Assembly (NCBI GenBank): GCA_003427395.1
Contig: BFEA01000159.1
Span: 2,166,492-2,220,562 of the forward strand
From: Chara braunii
Lineage: Eukaryota; Streptophyta; Charophyceae; Charales; Characeae
Length of the DNA stretch: 54,071 nt
Direction of reading: 5' to 3'
In this document: piece by piece, positions 29,508 through 40,660 of the stretch
Layout: the number at the start of each line of letters is the position of its first letter
Numbering within the stretch: the first letter of the stretch is position 1
Position numbers and translations under genes: made by a program
Notes under the pieces: generated by a model
The model's input: only the letters and a program-made list of their open reading frames with translations
What the model was told of the DNA's origin: nothing
Databases searched by the model: none

Positions 29508-30904
29508 GTGGTGATCGGATTACTAGACCGGCGCCCTGCCATCACGGGGCACGATAAGAGCATCATGACCAAAACTAAGCAGCGGCGGGCATATAGGAAA
29601 CTTGACTCCATCCTGCTATACAGGGGGGTTGCTAGACACTTTGCTCAGAATTGGTTATTGGAGGACAAGGGGAGGGAGAAGGTGGTAAGGATGGATCTGG
29701 AACAACCCCCAAAACAAGGTAGTGACGTCCAGGCTGAGCAACCGCAAGGGAAGAAGACCGAACTTCCCCACGATAGCCACCCAGGAACATCTTCCAGTTC
29801 AGCCTCACACAATCCCCCCGTCACATCATGGGCAGAGAGAGTGAGGGCAATGCCTGCCCAAGACACCATCACGATTCAACGAAAAAAATACGGTGTCGGC
29901 GGGGAGGAGAGGAGGAATGGAAAATTCCCCTGAGAAATTTAACAACTGCAGGGGCATTCTTTATGTCCTGCCTCTTGGTCGCATTTGAAAATAGGATTAT
30001 GCAACAAGCTGGCAAGTCTACAGTCATCAAAGCACTCGCGGGAGGTGCAGTTAAAACAAGAGATGATCTGTATTCTCGCCATGCAAGCAACTGGGCGTTC
30101 CACGACGATGCATCATACAAATCAACGAATGATAAAGCGGGTTGGATCAGAGAGCATTTAGTGGCATTCAAAGGATCACAAGCAAATGCGCGCGAAATGT
30201 TCCTGATCCAACCTATGTCCTCCTCTGTCATTACCGTCCTGTGCATTGTGGAGGAGGACAAAAAAATAATGGACAAATGGAGATCCCTCCGCTGCGATAG
30301 ATCAAAAGTCCGCATCTACCCCTGGGTCCCCTCGAAACCTCAACGATCGGAGGAGCGCAGGGAGCAGATGATGAAAGAGCACTTCTGGGTCAAATTTCGA
30401 CACATCCCGATCGAGATTCAAGCCGCATTCGTTCAGGAGTTTGCGGAGAAATACGATGTGGTGGGCTTCATTGATCCGCTCCCCCCCCCTGTGGCTCGAA
30501 GAGATGACCACTTAATGTTAGCCATCAATCTTGTTGATGGGCACATCTTCTCGATTGATGACGTTATCCCCTTCTGTGTAGGGGGAAAACTTCACCGGAT
30601 TCACACTGCCCACAAGCTCAGACCATGGTGTGTCAAATGTCAGGCCTACAGCCATTTGTACACTGACACAGCCTGTTCCCGCCACCCCTCACACATTGCC
30701 AAGCCCACAAGGCGCCTCAAAAAGGACCCAGATGGCGGACAGTCGACATTGGGTACGAAGGGTGGGTCTATATTGATACACAATGCAGGGATGGGAAGGA
30801 TGAGAAGGTTACGGGCTGGTCCTGGGAAGGGCAAGGTGACCCACGCCCTGGATCTCAGCCACCAGCAACTTGGACTCCTCCCAAACCCCTGGAGGTACGC
30901 TTAA
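29508..30904 (+). pseudogene. LINE ORF1, RNA-binding protein (frameshifted)
   Basis: The first frame (29508-29933) has PPVTSWAERVRA, resembling the SWA motif at the start of plant LINE ORF1 domains. Around 29930 the frame shifts to the 29828-30904 frame, which carries LLVAFENRIMQQAGKSTVIKAL, EHFWVKFRHIPIEIQAAFVQEF and a CCHC-like knuckle WCVKCQAYSHLYTDTAC (C-x2-C-x4-H-x6-C). This layout (DUF4283-like domain, then zinc knuckle) is that of plant LINE ORF1, which coats LINE RNA. The frameshift makes it nonfunctional. Confidence 0.75.
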
Positions 30905-31985
30905 AAAAAAAACCTGCGAGAACAAAAAAGCAGGGTGTTTGGGAGGTCGTGGGAGGAAAGAAGAAGGATGGTATGCAGAAAATAGTGGTGGATAAAGGAA
31001 TGGGCACTCAGGACAACCGCTTTGCGTGCCTGGAGGGCGGGGAGGATGTGCGGGGTGAGCCGGGAGAAGATCGCCAAGTTGTGCCCCGAAAGGAGCATGA
31101 AGGGAAATAACATGTCCGTGATGAATCAGATGAGGTCCCCAAAGGGCCTGACCATACCGAGGGGAAAGGGGTGGCCCCGCGGGCTGACTCAAATAAAGGC
31201 TGCGACCAAGCGCCTGGACCTGGGCAGCTTCTTCAAGCCGCTCTTGCCAAAGAAAAGTTAAAGCAAGACAATGACCCAGCACCTGTGCAGCTCCTACAAG
31301 ACACTCCTGCTAAGGCATCACTGACAAACATAGAGCGCGTGGCAACCTCAGGAGAGGGGGGGATAAATGGAAAAATCAGGGAAGGGACCGCAGACAAGGA
31401 TGAGTCACCGGAGCGTGGAGAGGTACGAGGGGAAGGTGGAACAGGTGAGAAGGGTGGAAGCCATCAGGGAACGCGGTTGAAGCAGCAAGCGAGAGAAAAG
31501 ACAGCCATACAGCAACCGCACAACCCAAAAATTCAGCAAAGGTCCAGTCAGTTGGAACAAGAATAGCAACGGTCCCAGCCCAAAGCTGGTCTGCCAGAAC
31601 AAGAATAGCAACAACAACAATTCGAACAAGAGGAAGTGCGACCACTCCCCCATGACTTCTGCTTTGACGCCTTTATGGCACAACAGATGGAAGTGGACAC
31701 ATCCTCCCCCCCCCGGATGTGGAAATGGAAGAATTCAGCCAAGATCCAGCTGACCCAGACACCCCCCCACAAGAGATGGGTCTTGATCAGGAAATCCAAG
31801 TGGTGGCCGACTGGATACTAAAGCACCTCCAGTCGGACTGTCCATATGAAGGGGAATAATATTGGGATAAAACTTATGTCGATCTGGTAGGGCTCCTGAA
31901 CAACAGTCCATCGCTGAGGACCGCATTAACATCTGGTCCCCCCCCCCACTTCACATGGGCAGAGGCCTTTCAGCGTGTACTGGTC
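30905..31985 (+). pseudogene. LINE ORF1 low-complexity middle region
   Basis: Codons at 31171-31566 are Lys/Gln/Glu/Gly-rich (GEGGTGEKGGSHQG) with no domain. Several frames are used. Linker-like sequence between the zinc knuckle and the conserved C-terminal segment. Assignment rests on position only. Confidence 0.45.
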
Positions 31986-32599
31986 GTGGCCAGGAGCAGG
32001 TTTCATCCTCCGGTAGCACATCATCCAGCGCAGAAGGTACATGTCCCAGAGGCCAAGGGAGGGGAAGCAACTGAGATAGGAATGACTTTACGCAAACTTA
32101 AGCTGAGACAACTCATAGAACGGGGCCTTTTTGAGCTGCCACTATCTAAACTAAGTGGAGTCCTGGTAGTCCCCCTCAGAAAGGTGGATGGAAAATGGGA
32201 GTTAGGCCTCTCCTCGGTGGGGGAATACGGGGGAGTGACGTTACAAGGTTGGGATTTCGCGCCTCAGGGAGGAGATCGTAGGGAATGGGATATAGCCTTT
32301 ACCAACCAAATGTCCGACTTCATCCCCAAACACTACCCTCCCGGGGCCAAAGCAGGCATGAGGTTTGGGCGAGGTTTGGGGCGTGCAACGAGCAGATGGC
32401 TAGGAATGATCTCTACGTGCTCTTCGAATCCAATAAATACGCCAACCTGGGCTGGTACAGCCACAACGCTCTCTTGGATCTACAGTGCGTTAAGATAAAA
32501 GCTAGTGAGTATTGGTCCGAGGACGATGTATGTAAATGCCTATATCACATTGTGCGAAACAAAGTTTTACATTTGGACAGATGGGACGTCAGGCAATGA
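31986..32599 (+). pseudogene. LINE ORF1 C-terminal conserved segment
   Basis: 31986-32498 encodes TLRKLKLRQLIERGLFELPL, VPLRKVDGKWELGLSSVGEY and EWDIAFTNQMSDFIPKHYPP. After a frame change, 32285-32599 gives NDLYVLFESNKYANLGWYS and HNALLDLQCVKIKASEYW, shared with 21528-21794. Conservation in two separate LINE copies suggests a real domain of unknown function upstream of the endonuclease. Confidence 0.6.
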
Positions 32600-32654
32600 C
32601 ATTCACTTTGAAACCGGGGGTCCACTGTGAAACTGGGAAGCGAACTCTAAAGTA

Positions 32655-33409
32655 ATGGAGGATCTAGATACACTGTACTGCAGGAACCCGACATGGAAGA
32701 AATGCATTGATGTTGCCGACCTCGACCTACGCTCCATTAACGTTAATGGTCTGGCATCAAGTAAGTCAGAGAAACACCAAGCTATTTGGGATCAACTTAA
32801 GGGGATAGGAGGTGGGCGGTGGCCGGATATTATTTGTATACAGGAAACTCACCTACAAAACACCCCAGAGCATAATAGAGCCCATAAGCTGATCTGGCCT
32901 CATACTGCCATCAGAGCTCACGCTCCCAAACCAGGCTCAACTGAAGTTGCAATCTGGATACTCTGGGACTCTAGATTTCAACCGATTCACTGGGTTGTGG
33001 ACGAAGTGAAAGGGCGATGGGCTTCTGTCCTGGGAATGTTGGAATTAAAACTGCTATGTGTCCTCTGCATCTATTCACCAAACTCAGTAAGCGATAGACG
33101 AGAATTCTTGGGGACAATGGGAATGCAAGTCCCGGAAGGTATACCCTTAATAATCGCCGAAGATTTTAATGCAACGCCCGATAAAAGTCTTGATAGATGG
33201 AATCCCCAGGAATCTCCCTCTTTCGCGGCATTAGAAGACGAGCAGATGTTAGCAGACCTTTGTGAGGCTCTTTCTGTATTTGATACATTCCGATGCCTGC
33301 ACCCCCAATCAAGAGCATTCACATGCATCCGGGATAGCGACCCGACACACCTTTCTACATCTAGAATAGACCTTACCCTGCTGTCTAATGATCTCGAGGG
33401 CGCTCTACG
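32655..33409 (+). pseudogene. LINE endonuclease, interrupted
   Basis: Opens with LRSINVNGLASSK, IICIQETHLQNTPEHN (catalytic Glu), LCVLCIYSPNSVSDRREF, LIIAEDFNATPDKSLDRW and SRIDLTLLSNDLEGALR. In the active-site loop G-D-F-N the Gly is Glu here (AEDFNA; compare VGDFNA in the other copy). At 33410 a 0.5-kb inverted-repeat element begins. The endonuclease resumes after 33923 with LPRSSHPGLDH. Confidence 0.88.
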
Positions 33410-33922
33410 ATCAACAGAAAAATTCCCACGAGAAATGAAAGTTGAAAAAACATTCAATTAAAAAAAATTCATCATATTTATAAATTATAATTCCAATGTT
33501 CGTTAAATTTTAAAATTTTCAGTTTTATTTGATAAGTTTCCGTCTAAATATGAGTTTTCCCTTCCAACTGCATTTATTCATTCAAGATATAATGAAAGTC
33601 TGGACAAGTTTATGAAAAATTTTAATTAAACTTTCATTCTACCACAACAAATATCTTCTAATTTAGATTGGATTAACCTATTTATGACTGAAAATCCTTA
33701 GAATGACAGTCCAATTAAAATATTTCATGAATTCATCCAGATTTTCATTCCATCTCTAGCATGTAGTTCAAATAAGATGGGATACCCCATTCTTGAAAAA
33801 CAAGTTTTAAAGTAAGACGAAAAAATTTAAAATTGAAATGACATTTTTCAAGATGGAATAAAAATTTAAAATTTAGAATGTAATTTTACTATTATTTAAT
33901 TATGGGAATTTTTTCTGTTGAT
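33410..33922. mobile_element. A/T-rich inverted-repeat element inserted in the LINE
   Basis: Ends ATCAACAGAAAAATTCCCA and its inverse (TGGGAATTTTTTCTGTTGAT; one extra T) bound about 513 bp of A/T-rich noncoding DNA, unlike the flanking LINE. Flanking codons (EGALR before, SLILPRSSHPGLDH after) match the continuous segment in the LINE at 20700-20650. GATCA/GGTCA near the ends may be a decayed target duplication. The terminal CAG...CTG is hAT-like, but the class is uncertain. Confidence 0.75.
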
Positions 33923-34340
33923 GGTCACTAATACTCCCTCGTAGCTCGCACCCGGGGCTTGACCACAAGACCTGTGACATAATACTAATGATGAGGAAAA
34001 GGTCAGATCAAGGGTCTGGGTTCTACAAACGGAACACCTCCTTGCTTAAAGACTCATTATTCCCACAAATGATCCGGCATGAATGAGACTTCTGGCGCCA
34101 ACAAAAACATCTTTTCGAATCCTACCTTGAATGGTTTAATAACGGTCTGATTTTCTTAGCTAGGAAATATAAGGAATTCTCCAAAGCTAAAGCATCCCTA
34201 CGACAACATCACGAAATGACTGCCCACAACGAACTCGTAGTCCCGGAAAAGCAGGCATAATCACAACATCTTATTTCCGATCAAGAAAAAACAACATCTT
34301 ATCACCTCTATCCAAAATATCAAAGATCGACTCCTACAGT
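33923..34340 (+). pseudogene. LINE endonuclease end and linker, heavily decayed
   Basis: LPRSSHPGLDHKTCD (the catalytic His region) is followed by SDQGSGFYKRNTSLL, then WFNNGLIFLARKYKEFSKAKASLRQH. These correspond to DQGRGFYKLNTSLLSYDRF and WFNNGLAFLGRKCNEYSKLLAERRH of the other copy. Several TGA stops and frame changes occur. Confidence 0.75.
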
Positions 34341-36416
34341 ATGCTCAGGATCAGAGGGAAAATGGTTAAACTTTCCTATGAAGCCTCAATGGACACCCAT
34401 TTTTTCTTCATGGCCACCGCACGGACACGGTGGACAATCATCGAAGTTTTTTTTGACCCAGACGATAACAATATCATTGCCACTAATACGACTCACTGTA
34501 CATTAATCACCAGGAATTTTTTCAAACAACTATACATCTCCCACGTCCTACAAGGGGGAAAAAGGACCCGACAAATTCATGATTTTTTTCTCCCGATGGT
34601 CCGTCACATCTCTCCTCAACAGCATGACAAACTCGAGTCAAAACTAGCAAAAAAAGAAATATGGTCAGCACTTCTTCAAATGAAGGACGATAAAACCCCA
34701 AGGATAAACGGTTTTCCCAAAGAATTTTGGGAAGCTATGTGGACAGATCTAAACTCTGACTTATGAGAATATTACCAAAAGGTATGGGAAGTCGGGGAAA
34801 TGGGGAAAACCGTCAGGAAATGAGTGTTATCTCTTCTTTACAAAAAGAGGAATAAAGTGAATATCCGGAACTACAGGTCTATCACGCTACTCACAGTTGT
34901 TTATAAAATGTTTTCCAAAGCATTGTCGAACCGTATGACGATGGTTCTAGAAGAGGTCATTCACCCAGCCCAAACGGGGTTCATGTCCGAAAGGAATATA
35001 CAGAAGAACATCCTGCTAGTCAATGACGTGGTCCAATTAGCATGACGGAAGCAGGTCAATGCGGCGATAATTTTTATAGACTTCGAAAAATCCTACGACC
35101 ACGTGGACTGGGAGTTTTTAGATATGTGTTTAGGAAGAATGAATTTTGGACCCTCCTTCCGGCGCTGGGTTAAGATCCTCCACAAAAATGTCACCACTTG
35201 CGTCCAAATCAACGGATCTGTGACACCCCCCTTTGAACTCCAACGGTCAGTAAGACAAGGGGACCCCATCGCCCCCTCCCTCTTCCTTATAATCATGGAA
35301 GCACTATCAACTAATCTGCGACAAAACAAAGACCTCAAACGCATTGCGATATTGAATATCCCCGAGGACGCGATACCTATCTGTTCTCTATTTGCTGATG
35401 ACCTGACCATATTAGTGGATGCAGCTGAGGCCAACATGGAGGAAATCCGGCAACTCCTGAACAAATTATGTCGTATGTCAGACATGTCTATTAACTGGGG
35501 ACAAACGACTATGGGTTGGTGGCTGCATCACCAAGGGGGCAAACCTCCGGAATACCCACGTATCATGTGGCTTCCTCTGGGGGCATTAATTACCGCTAGA
35601 GGTAGACCAGCATATAATGATGAATGGCTGACAGGACCATCACAAGTTAAGCTGGAAAAATGGAACAACAAACGCACATCAATCTTTGGGCGGATACTCG
35701 TCATTAATAATGTGGTCCTGACCACTCTATGGTACAAAGTCGTCTTATGGCCTTTGAGTAACGGAGGGCTCAAAATATTGAAACAACAGCTTGCGGCCTT
35801 CCTATGGAGGGGCGACAACAAAAATACTCATGCCATAAGCCGTGTAGCATGGGATTCGGTGACTCAGCCCAAGAATAGGGGCGGATTAGGAATCGTAGAC
35901 CCAACCACGCAATTCCAGGCCCTCTCTATTCAATGGCTCAAGCACATTATCTTTTCACCAACTTCGCCATGGGTCCCCCTCGCCCTGGCACAGATTTCAG
36001 ACCTCGCCCCAGAATCTCCACCAGAAATTGATCCCCTCATATGGTTGGAAGACAGGTACAGGAGGATACCCAGAAAGTATAGGAATGAAGATCCCACTCA
36101 GCTGACAAATACTGGGTACGTCTCATTCGTACATGGAGCGCCCCCCGACCGACCCGCACCAGAGAGGTGGGAAGAAATATTTAGGCAGCCCTTATTCGGC
36201 AATCGCCTAATAACAGACCCTGGAGGGCGTGTACGATGTGCTTCAGACTCCCCATGGAAGGGGTGGGTGAAACACGGGATACGAAGGGTTGGGGACCTAT
36301 GGGATGCAGAGGAAAGAAATTGGAAGAGCACTGAAAGGATAAGTGCGACCCTTCGGTACTGCCACTTTACTGAGAGAGCACTTGATGAGTTGATTGACAG
36401 CTTCCCTCTCCACTAG
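34341..36416 (+). pseudogene. LINE reverse transcriptase and thumb
   Basis: A single frame across 2.07 kb, interrupted only by three TGA codons (34764, 34821, 35043). It contains DTHFFFMATARTRWTIIEV, the fingers LLYKKRNKVNIRNYRSITLL, motif A FIDFEKSYDHVDWEF (Ala to Ser before Tyr), motif B SVRQGDPIAPSLFLII and catalytic CSLFADDLTILVDA. The thumb (INWGQTTMGWW, ILVINNVVLTTLWYK) and the post-RT region to ERWEEIFRQPLFGNR follow. The stop at 36414 is premature relative to the other copy. Catalytic Asp residues are intact, but the stops silence it. Confidence 0.92.
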
Positions 36417-36460
36417 TACATTACCCTCAGAAAAGGCCCCGGTGCAAGAGAAGATGACTG

Positions 36461-37000
36461 GTGGGGGTACCTGACCACGAGTGGGAAGTAGGGTATGTGC
36501 ATCTCGCTGATCAATCACATGTACTAGTTGAAGTCTTCTCCATCTTGAAGGATGATGGACTAAGGTGCAACCACCAACCCTTCATATGGAAGGAGCAAAA
36601 AGAGGTGTATCGCATCAGGGTCATTACTGGTGGAAGTCACCAGAGGATGTATCGCCCAATGGTCCCAATCGAAGACCTCCTCCTGGACCCTGATGAGTGG
36701 CGGTGGACCATGAACACTCCACCCAGGAAGGCGGAGGCAAAAACACTGACATTACGAAACCTAAAATCCAAGTCGGCCTACCGTATGCTTAGACCTAAAC
36801 GTAGACTACGGGATCGCATAGAAGATAGATGGTACCGCCACCTCAATGTGGAGCGCCATTTACTGAAGCCCATACGGTGGTTTGCACAGTACAACAAAAG
36901 ACCCGCCAAAATCTCCGCCCTGCAGTGGCAAATAGAACACAGGTGTCTACCAACTAAGGATTGCCTGATAGACCATATCCACCTGGACACAAATGGTTAA
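36461..37000 (+). pseudogene. LINE ORF2 C-terminal region, part 1
   Basis: Frame +2 relative to the RT frame, so an indel lies at 36417-36460. It encodes YRPMVPIEDLLLDPDEWRW, KSAYRMLRPKRRLRDRIEDRW, KPIRWFAQYNKRPAKISALQWQ and IEHRCLPTKDCLIDHIHLDTNG. This is the same order as residues 160-310 of the 17047-18414 frame. It stops at a short insertion. Confidence 0.85.
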
Positions 37001-37002
37001 CG

Positions 37003-37110
37003 AGGACCCCCATTTTCAGGCCCTGGGTAACGGGTCCAAAACTGAAATTAGGGTTTCGGAGTCAAATTTTATGTTTTTTTTTTTTTTTTTTTTTTGCCTG
37101 TTCTTGTTTT
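37003..37110 (-). mobile_element. Short poly(T)-bearing insertion in the LINE C-terminus
   Basis: The LINE alignment breaks after HIHLDTNG and resumes at ALPWCHRC. The extra roughly 110 bases end in a 20-nt T-run (37076-37096) and look like a small minus-strand retroposed piece. GGTTAACG and GGTTCAACG near the ends could be a decayed target duplication. Confidence 0.45.
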
Positions 37111-37803
37111 GGTTCAACGTTGGTGAAGGCACTGCCATGGTGTCATCGATGTCTCCAAAGTTACCCTGGGGGGAGACGGGCCGAAACCATTGAACACATT
37201 TTCCTTAAATGTCCCGCGTCGGTACTACTGTGGAGAAGTTGGGATAGAATCTGGCGACACATAGTTCCCGGCGCAGTATGGCCATGGGATTGGAGGGTCA
37301 TACTTTTGGGGCATTTCCCTCCAGTCCGGGGGAAGACATTTGAGGAGAACATGTTCAACCTGGGTAGACGGAGTGTGCTATGGACTATATGGTGGAGAAG
37401 ATGTTGTTTGGAGTTAGAGGGGGCGTGGGTGGAGGACAGAGAGCCTATGGAACAAATTCGGACATTGATTCATCATGAGCTGGTGACACAATGGAAGACA
37501 ACTAAAGACAAGCTCGACGAAACGTCTTCCTGGGGAGACATGAACGGGATCATTGCTACATTCTGCAAGGACTGGCTGGGGGGAGAAAGGGAGGGATGGG
37601 TGGCAGCGGTGAAGTGGACCGGCCGTCAGACAGAGAGAGAAGCACGAGGGGAACTCCGGGCAGAAATAGTAAGAGACTATCAGTTGGTCTTTCATGACTG
37701 GACCAAGATAGACCCCGGCTCCCCGTTACGTCCCGCCCAGGACTTTGCAGATCCCTTCCCACCCCATCCGTTGTCCTTAGCAGAAATTTTGCCGCCTGCA
37801 TGA
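37111..37803 (+). pseudogene. LINE ORF2 C-terminal region, part 2 (zinc-binding domain)
   Basis: ALPWCHRCLQSYPGGRRAETIEHIFLKCPASVLLWRSWDRIW keeps the C-x2-C...H-x4-C zinc-binding residues. Then WPWDWRVILLGHFPPVRG, LGRRSVLWTIWWRRCCLELEG and EIVRDYQLVFHDWTKIDPGS to the natural-looking stop at 37801-37803. The end coincides with the ends of the other LINE copies. Confidence 0.88.
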
Positions 37804-38104
37804 GCTCGGGGATTCCCAGATCGCGCTCAGAACAGGCCCGGCTTTCTGGCTTTCTGGTTCTCCAAATCACACTTCCCCTATTCTTGGCATTCTGTCTACT
37901 CCTACTCACCTCAGCTTACTTCAGTGCGAATATAAGACTTCGCTGTTCATCTCAGAATAACCCTGGGGCGAGTGGAAGACAACTATTGTCTGATGCTGTC
38001 TGATGCTGTCCGATTGTACTTAAATGAACTTCATTTCGGTCCGGACCTGCTTCTCAGTGAAGTTGTTGTATAGTATCCTTCCAGAAAGTCTCAGAATGTT
38101 TCAG
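37804..38104 (+). other. LINE 3' UTR up to the gap
   Basis: No coding signal. CTGATGCTGTCTGATGCTGTCC is a short direct repeat (37989-38010). Hairpins H1-H3 are not present before the gap. Confidence 0.5.
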
Positions 38105-38756
38105 NNNNNNNNNNNNNNNNNNNNNNNNNNNNNNNNNNNNNNNNNNNNNNNNNNNNNNNNNNNNNNNNNNNNNNNNNNNNNNNNNNNNNNNNNNNNNNNN
38201 NNNNNNNNNNNNNNNNNNNNNNNNNNNNNNNNNNNNNNNNNNNNNNNNNNNNNNNNNNNNNNNNNNNNNNNNNNNNNNNNNNNNNNNNNNNNNNNNNNNN
38301 NNNNNNNNNNNNNNNNNNNNNNNNNNNNNNNNNNNNNNNNNNNNNNNNNNNNNNNNNNNNNNNNNNNNNNNNNNNNNNNNNNNNNNNNNNNNNNNNNNNN
38401 NNNNNNNNNNNNNNNNNNNNNNNNNNNNNNNNNNNNNNNNNNNNNNNNNNNNNNNNNNNNNNNNNNNNNNNNNNNNNNNNNNNNNNNNNNNNNNNNNNNN
38501 NNNNNNNNNNNNNNNNNNNNNNNNNNNNNNNNNNNNNNNNNNNNNNNNNNNNNNNNNNNNNNNNNNNNNNNNNNNNNNNNNNNNNNNNNNNNNNNNNNNN
38601 NNNNNNNNNNNNNNNNNNNNNNNNNNNNNNNNNNNNNNNNNNNNNNNNNNNNNNNNNNNNNNNNNNNNNNNNNNNNNNNNNNNNNNNNNNNNNNNNNNNN
38701 NNNNNNNNNNNNNNNNNNNNNNNNNNNNNNNNNNNNNNNNNNNNNNNNNNNNNNNN
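38105..38756. other. Assembly gap (652 N)
   Basis: Lies in the 3' end of the plus-strand LINE; A-rich sequence follows directly. Confidence 0.99.
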
Positions 38757-38926
38757 AAAAGAAAAGAAAAGAAAAGAAAAAAAGTCCGATTTATTCTGGC
38801 CGGCAGGTAGATGGGGTTAGATAAGGCTAGTTTGAATACGTCCTAAAACGAGGACTACGGTTTTGTGATTCTAGAAGGACTCTGGTTTAGCTATTCTGTA
38901 ATTGCACTGGCTTACTGTGAGTATAT

Positions 38927-39370
38927 AGTCGGATTATGCTCTACCACACAAAGTCGGATTATGCTCTACCACACAAAAACAAGTATGTTTCCCGGCCAAC
39001 GAATAAAATATGCAGCTTTTAGGTGCAACTTTCGGAAAGTTCCGGGGCGCCTTTGAGCGGGATATCCATCCAGGCAAAATGGGCCTCGCATACGCCCCCT
39101 TTTGCCTGCCAGTGGATGGATATATACGACCCCTTTTGCCTGCCAGTGGATGGATATCCAGCGAAACAGCACCCCGGTACTTCATGACAGTTGTGGCTGC
39201 ATGTGCACCCAAACTCTGAATAAGTAGGTGGGAAACATACTGGTGGTTAAAGAAATCACCGAAGTGGACAGCACCCCGGTACTTCATGACAGTTGTGGCT
39301 GCATGTGCACCCAGACTCTGAAAAAATATGTGAGAAAAGTACTGGTGGTTAAAGAAATCACCAAAGTGGA
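38927..39370. repeat. Three consecutive tandem duplications (25, 34 and 102 bp)
   Basis: 38927-38976: AGTCGGATTATGCTCTACC... twice, period 25. 39092-39157: CCCCTTTTGCCTGCCAGTGG twice, period 34. 39167-39370: a 102-bp unit twice, beginning CAGCACCCCGGTACTTC and including ACTGGTGGTTAA, which resembles the right end of the TTAA MITE. Each duplication is seen directly. Confidence 0.92.
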
Positions 39371-40055
39371 TATCCAGACTCTTCACCCCCCCCAAAAAAA
39401 AAAGAAAAAAAAGAAAAAAGAAAAGGAAAAGAGACTCTTCAAGAATTAGCTCTTGGCCCCAGATGGGCAAAAGAGTGCCCTCCTGAGCCCACATCATGCC
39501 TGTTGCTACAGGCACTCTTTTTTTTTTTTTTCCTACAGGCACTCTCCAGGATTCCCGAAACGAGCAGTTTGGAGATGGGTGCGCAGGAGGCGAGCAGTCT
39601 CTGCCCAATGACATGAAATGAAATGAGTCAGCCTGAGGGCATATGCCGAGTTAGTCTACTACTCCTTTGAATGATGACTCAGGGATAGGACTCTTTCAAC
39701 TTATCTCTGGACATAATTGCAGCCAGATGCATACAGGAGGGTCATAAATGCAGTCAGACACATGCAGGAAAGTCCTCGGATGATAACAGCCTCAGAAACG
39801 AAGGACATCGCTGGAGCAAAAATAGCATAGTAGCTGGCACAAGTCGTTTTTTATTTTGATTCTGACGTTGAGGAGCGAAGCCAGGGGTGAAGGGTGGTTT
39901 TGAGGGAGGGGGTGTGGAAAGGGGGCATCCCAATATCTGAGACATTTTATTTCTCCATACCTGGTGGCCGTCCAATCAAGCAGCAGCAAACTTGCCATCA
40001 ACTTTGTGGCCCCCTCCAAGCGAGAAGGTCAAAAAGGAAATATTCACTGCAGGAG
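39371..40055. other. No gene seen
   Basis: A- and T-tracts at 39395-39432 and 39519-39531; otherwise unassigned. Overlapping frames at 39754-40019 have no domain. Confidence 0.4.
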
Positions 40056-40660
40056 ACCTTTTTTTTTTTTTTTTTTTTTTTTGAGATACCGGGCCCATTG
40101 CCCGGCTTTGGCCCATCAATCCTCTTTACCTCACTCCGGCAAGACTTACTGCAGCAGAGCCACCATCTCCGCTGCTGCTGTACCCTATTTCCGTCCTACA
40201 AGCTCGCACCCCTCAATCCTGGGATGCTTGATATCCAACCATCTACTTCTCCATGCAGAGGGCCCTTTTGTTTTTAGAAGAGCATTCAGATCGAGAAATA
40301 CCTGCCTTAGAGCCTTTTAGTAGCCCACCCCTACCTGCCTCATCCCTATCTCCCGATACTTAGTCTCTACTAGGCTTCACGCCCTCAACTGCTAGGTTAC
40401 AGAGTGGCACGACCCACCCCAGAAGACTCCCACCTGCTAGGCTACAGGGCAGAACGACCCGCCCCGGCTCCGACCAGCATCGTCTAAGTACCAGCTTACC
40501 AAAGGACACTAGAGTGCCTTCCACCCTCTACAACTCCCCAGATCTCTCTACCAGGTCTCTTGCCCTCGTACAGATCGAGTTACAGGGCAGCGTGACCAAG
40601 CCCCAACACCGACCAGCGTCGTTCTGACCTCGTCCATTCGCAAGCCCACGGGGACCCAAG
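40056..40660 (-). repeat. Family R repeat, copy h (terminal hairpins lost)
   Basis: T-tract 40060-40082, then directly GAGATACCGGGCCCATTGCCCGGC without H1/H2. The GCCACCATCTCC repeat follows at 40157, and TTACAGAGTGGCACGACCC, CTACAGGGCAGAACGACCC and GTTACAGGGCAGCGTGACC modules. It supplies the uninterrupted version of the target site used at 15941-16284. Confidence 0.7.

Larger units (their letters stand above)
29508..38783 (+). mobile_element. Long decayed LINE with ORF1 and ORF2
   Basis: ORF1 region 29508-32599, endonuclease 32655-33990, RT 34341-36000, C-terminal region with zinc-binding motif to 37803, then a 3' UTR into the 652-N gap and an A-rich end (38757-38783). Same family as the LINE at 16349-21795, but it keeps ORF1. 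A 0.5-kb element is inserted in the endonuclease and a short poly(T)-bearing insert near 37003. Its 3' hairpins would lie in the gap. Confidence 0.88.

Noticed and set aside
38024-38824. 266-codon frame
   Set aside because: Mostly runs through the 652-N gap.
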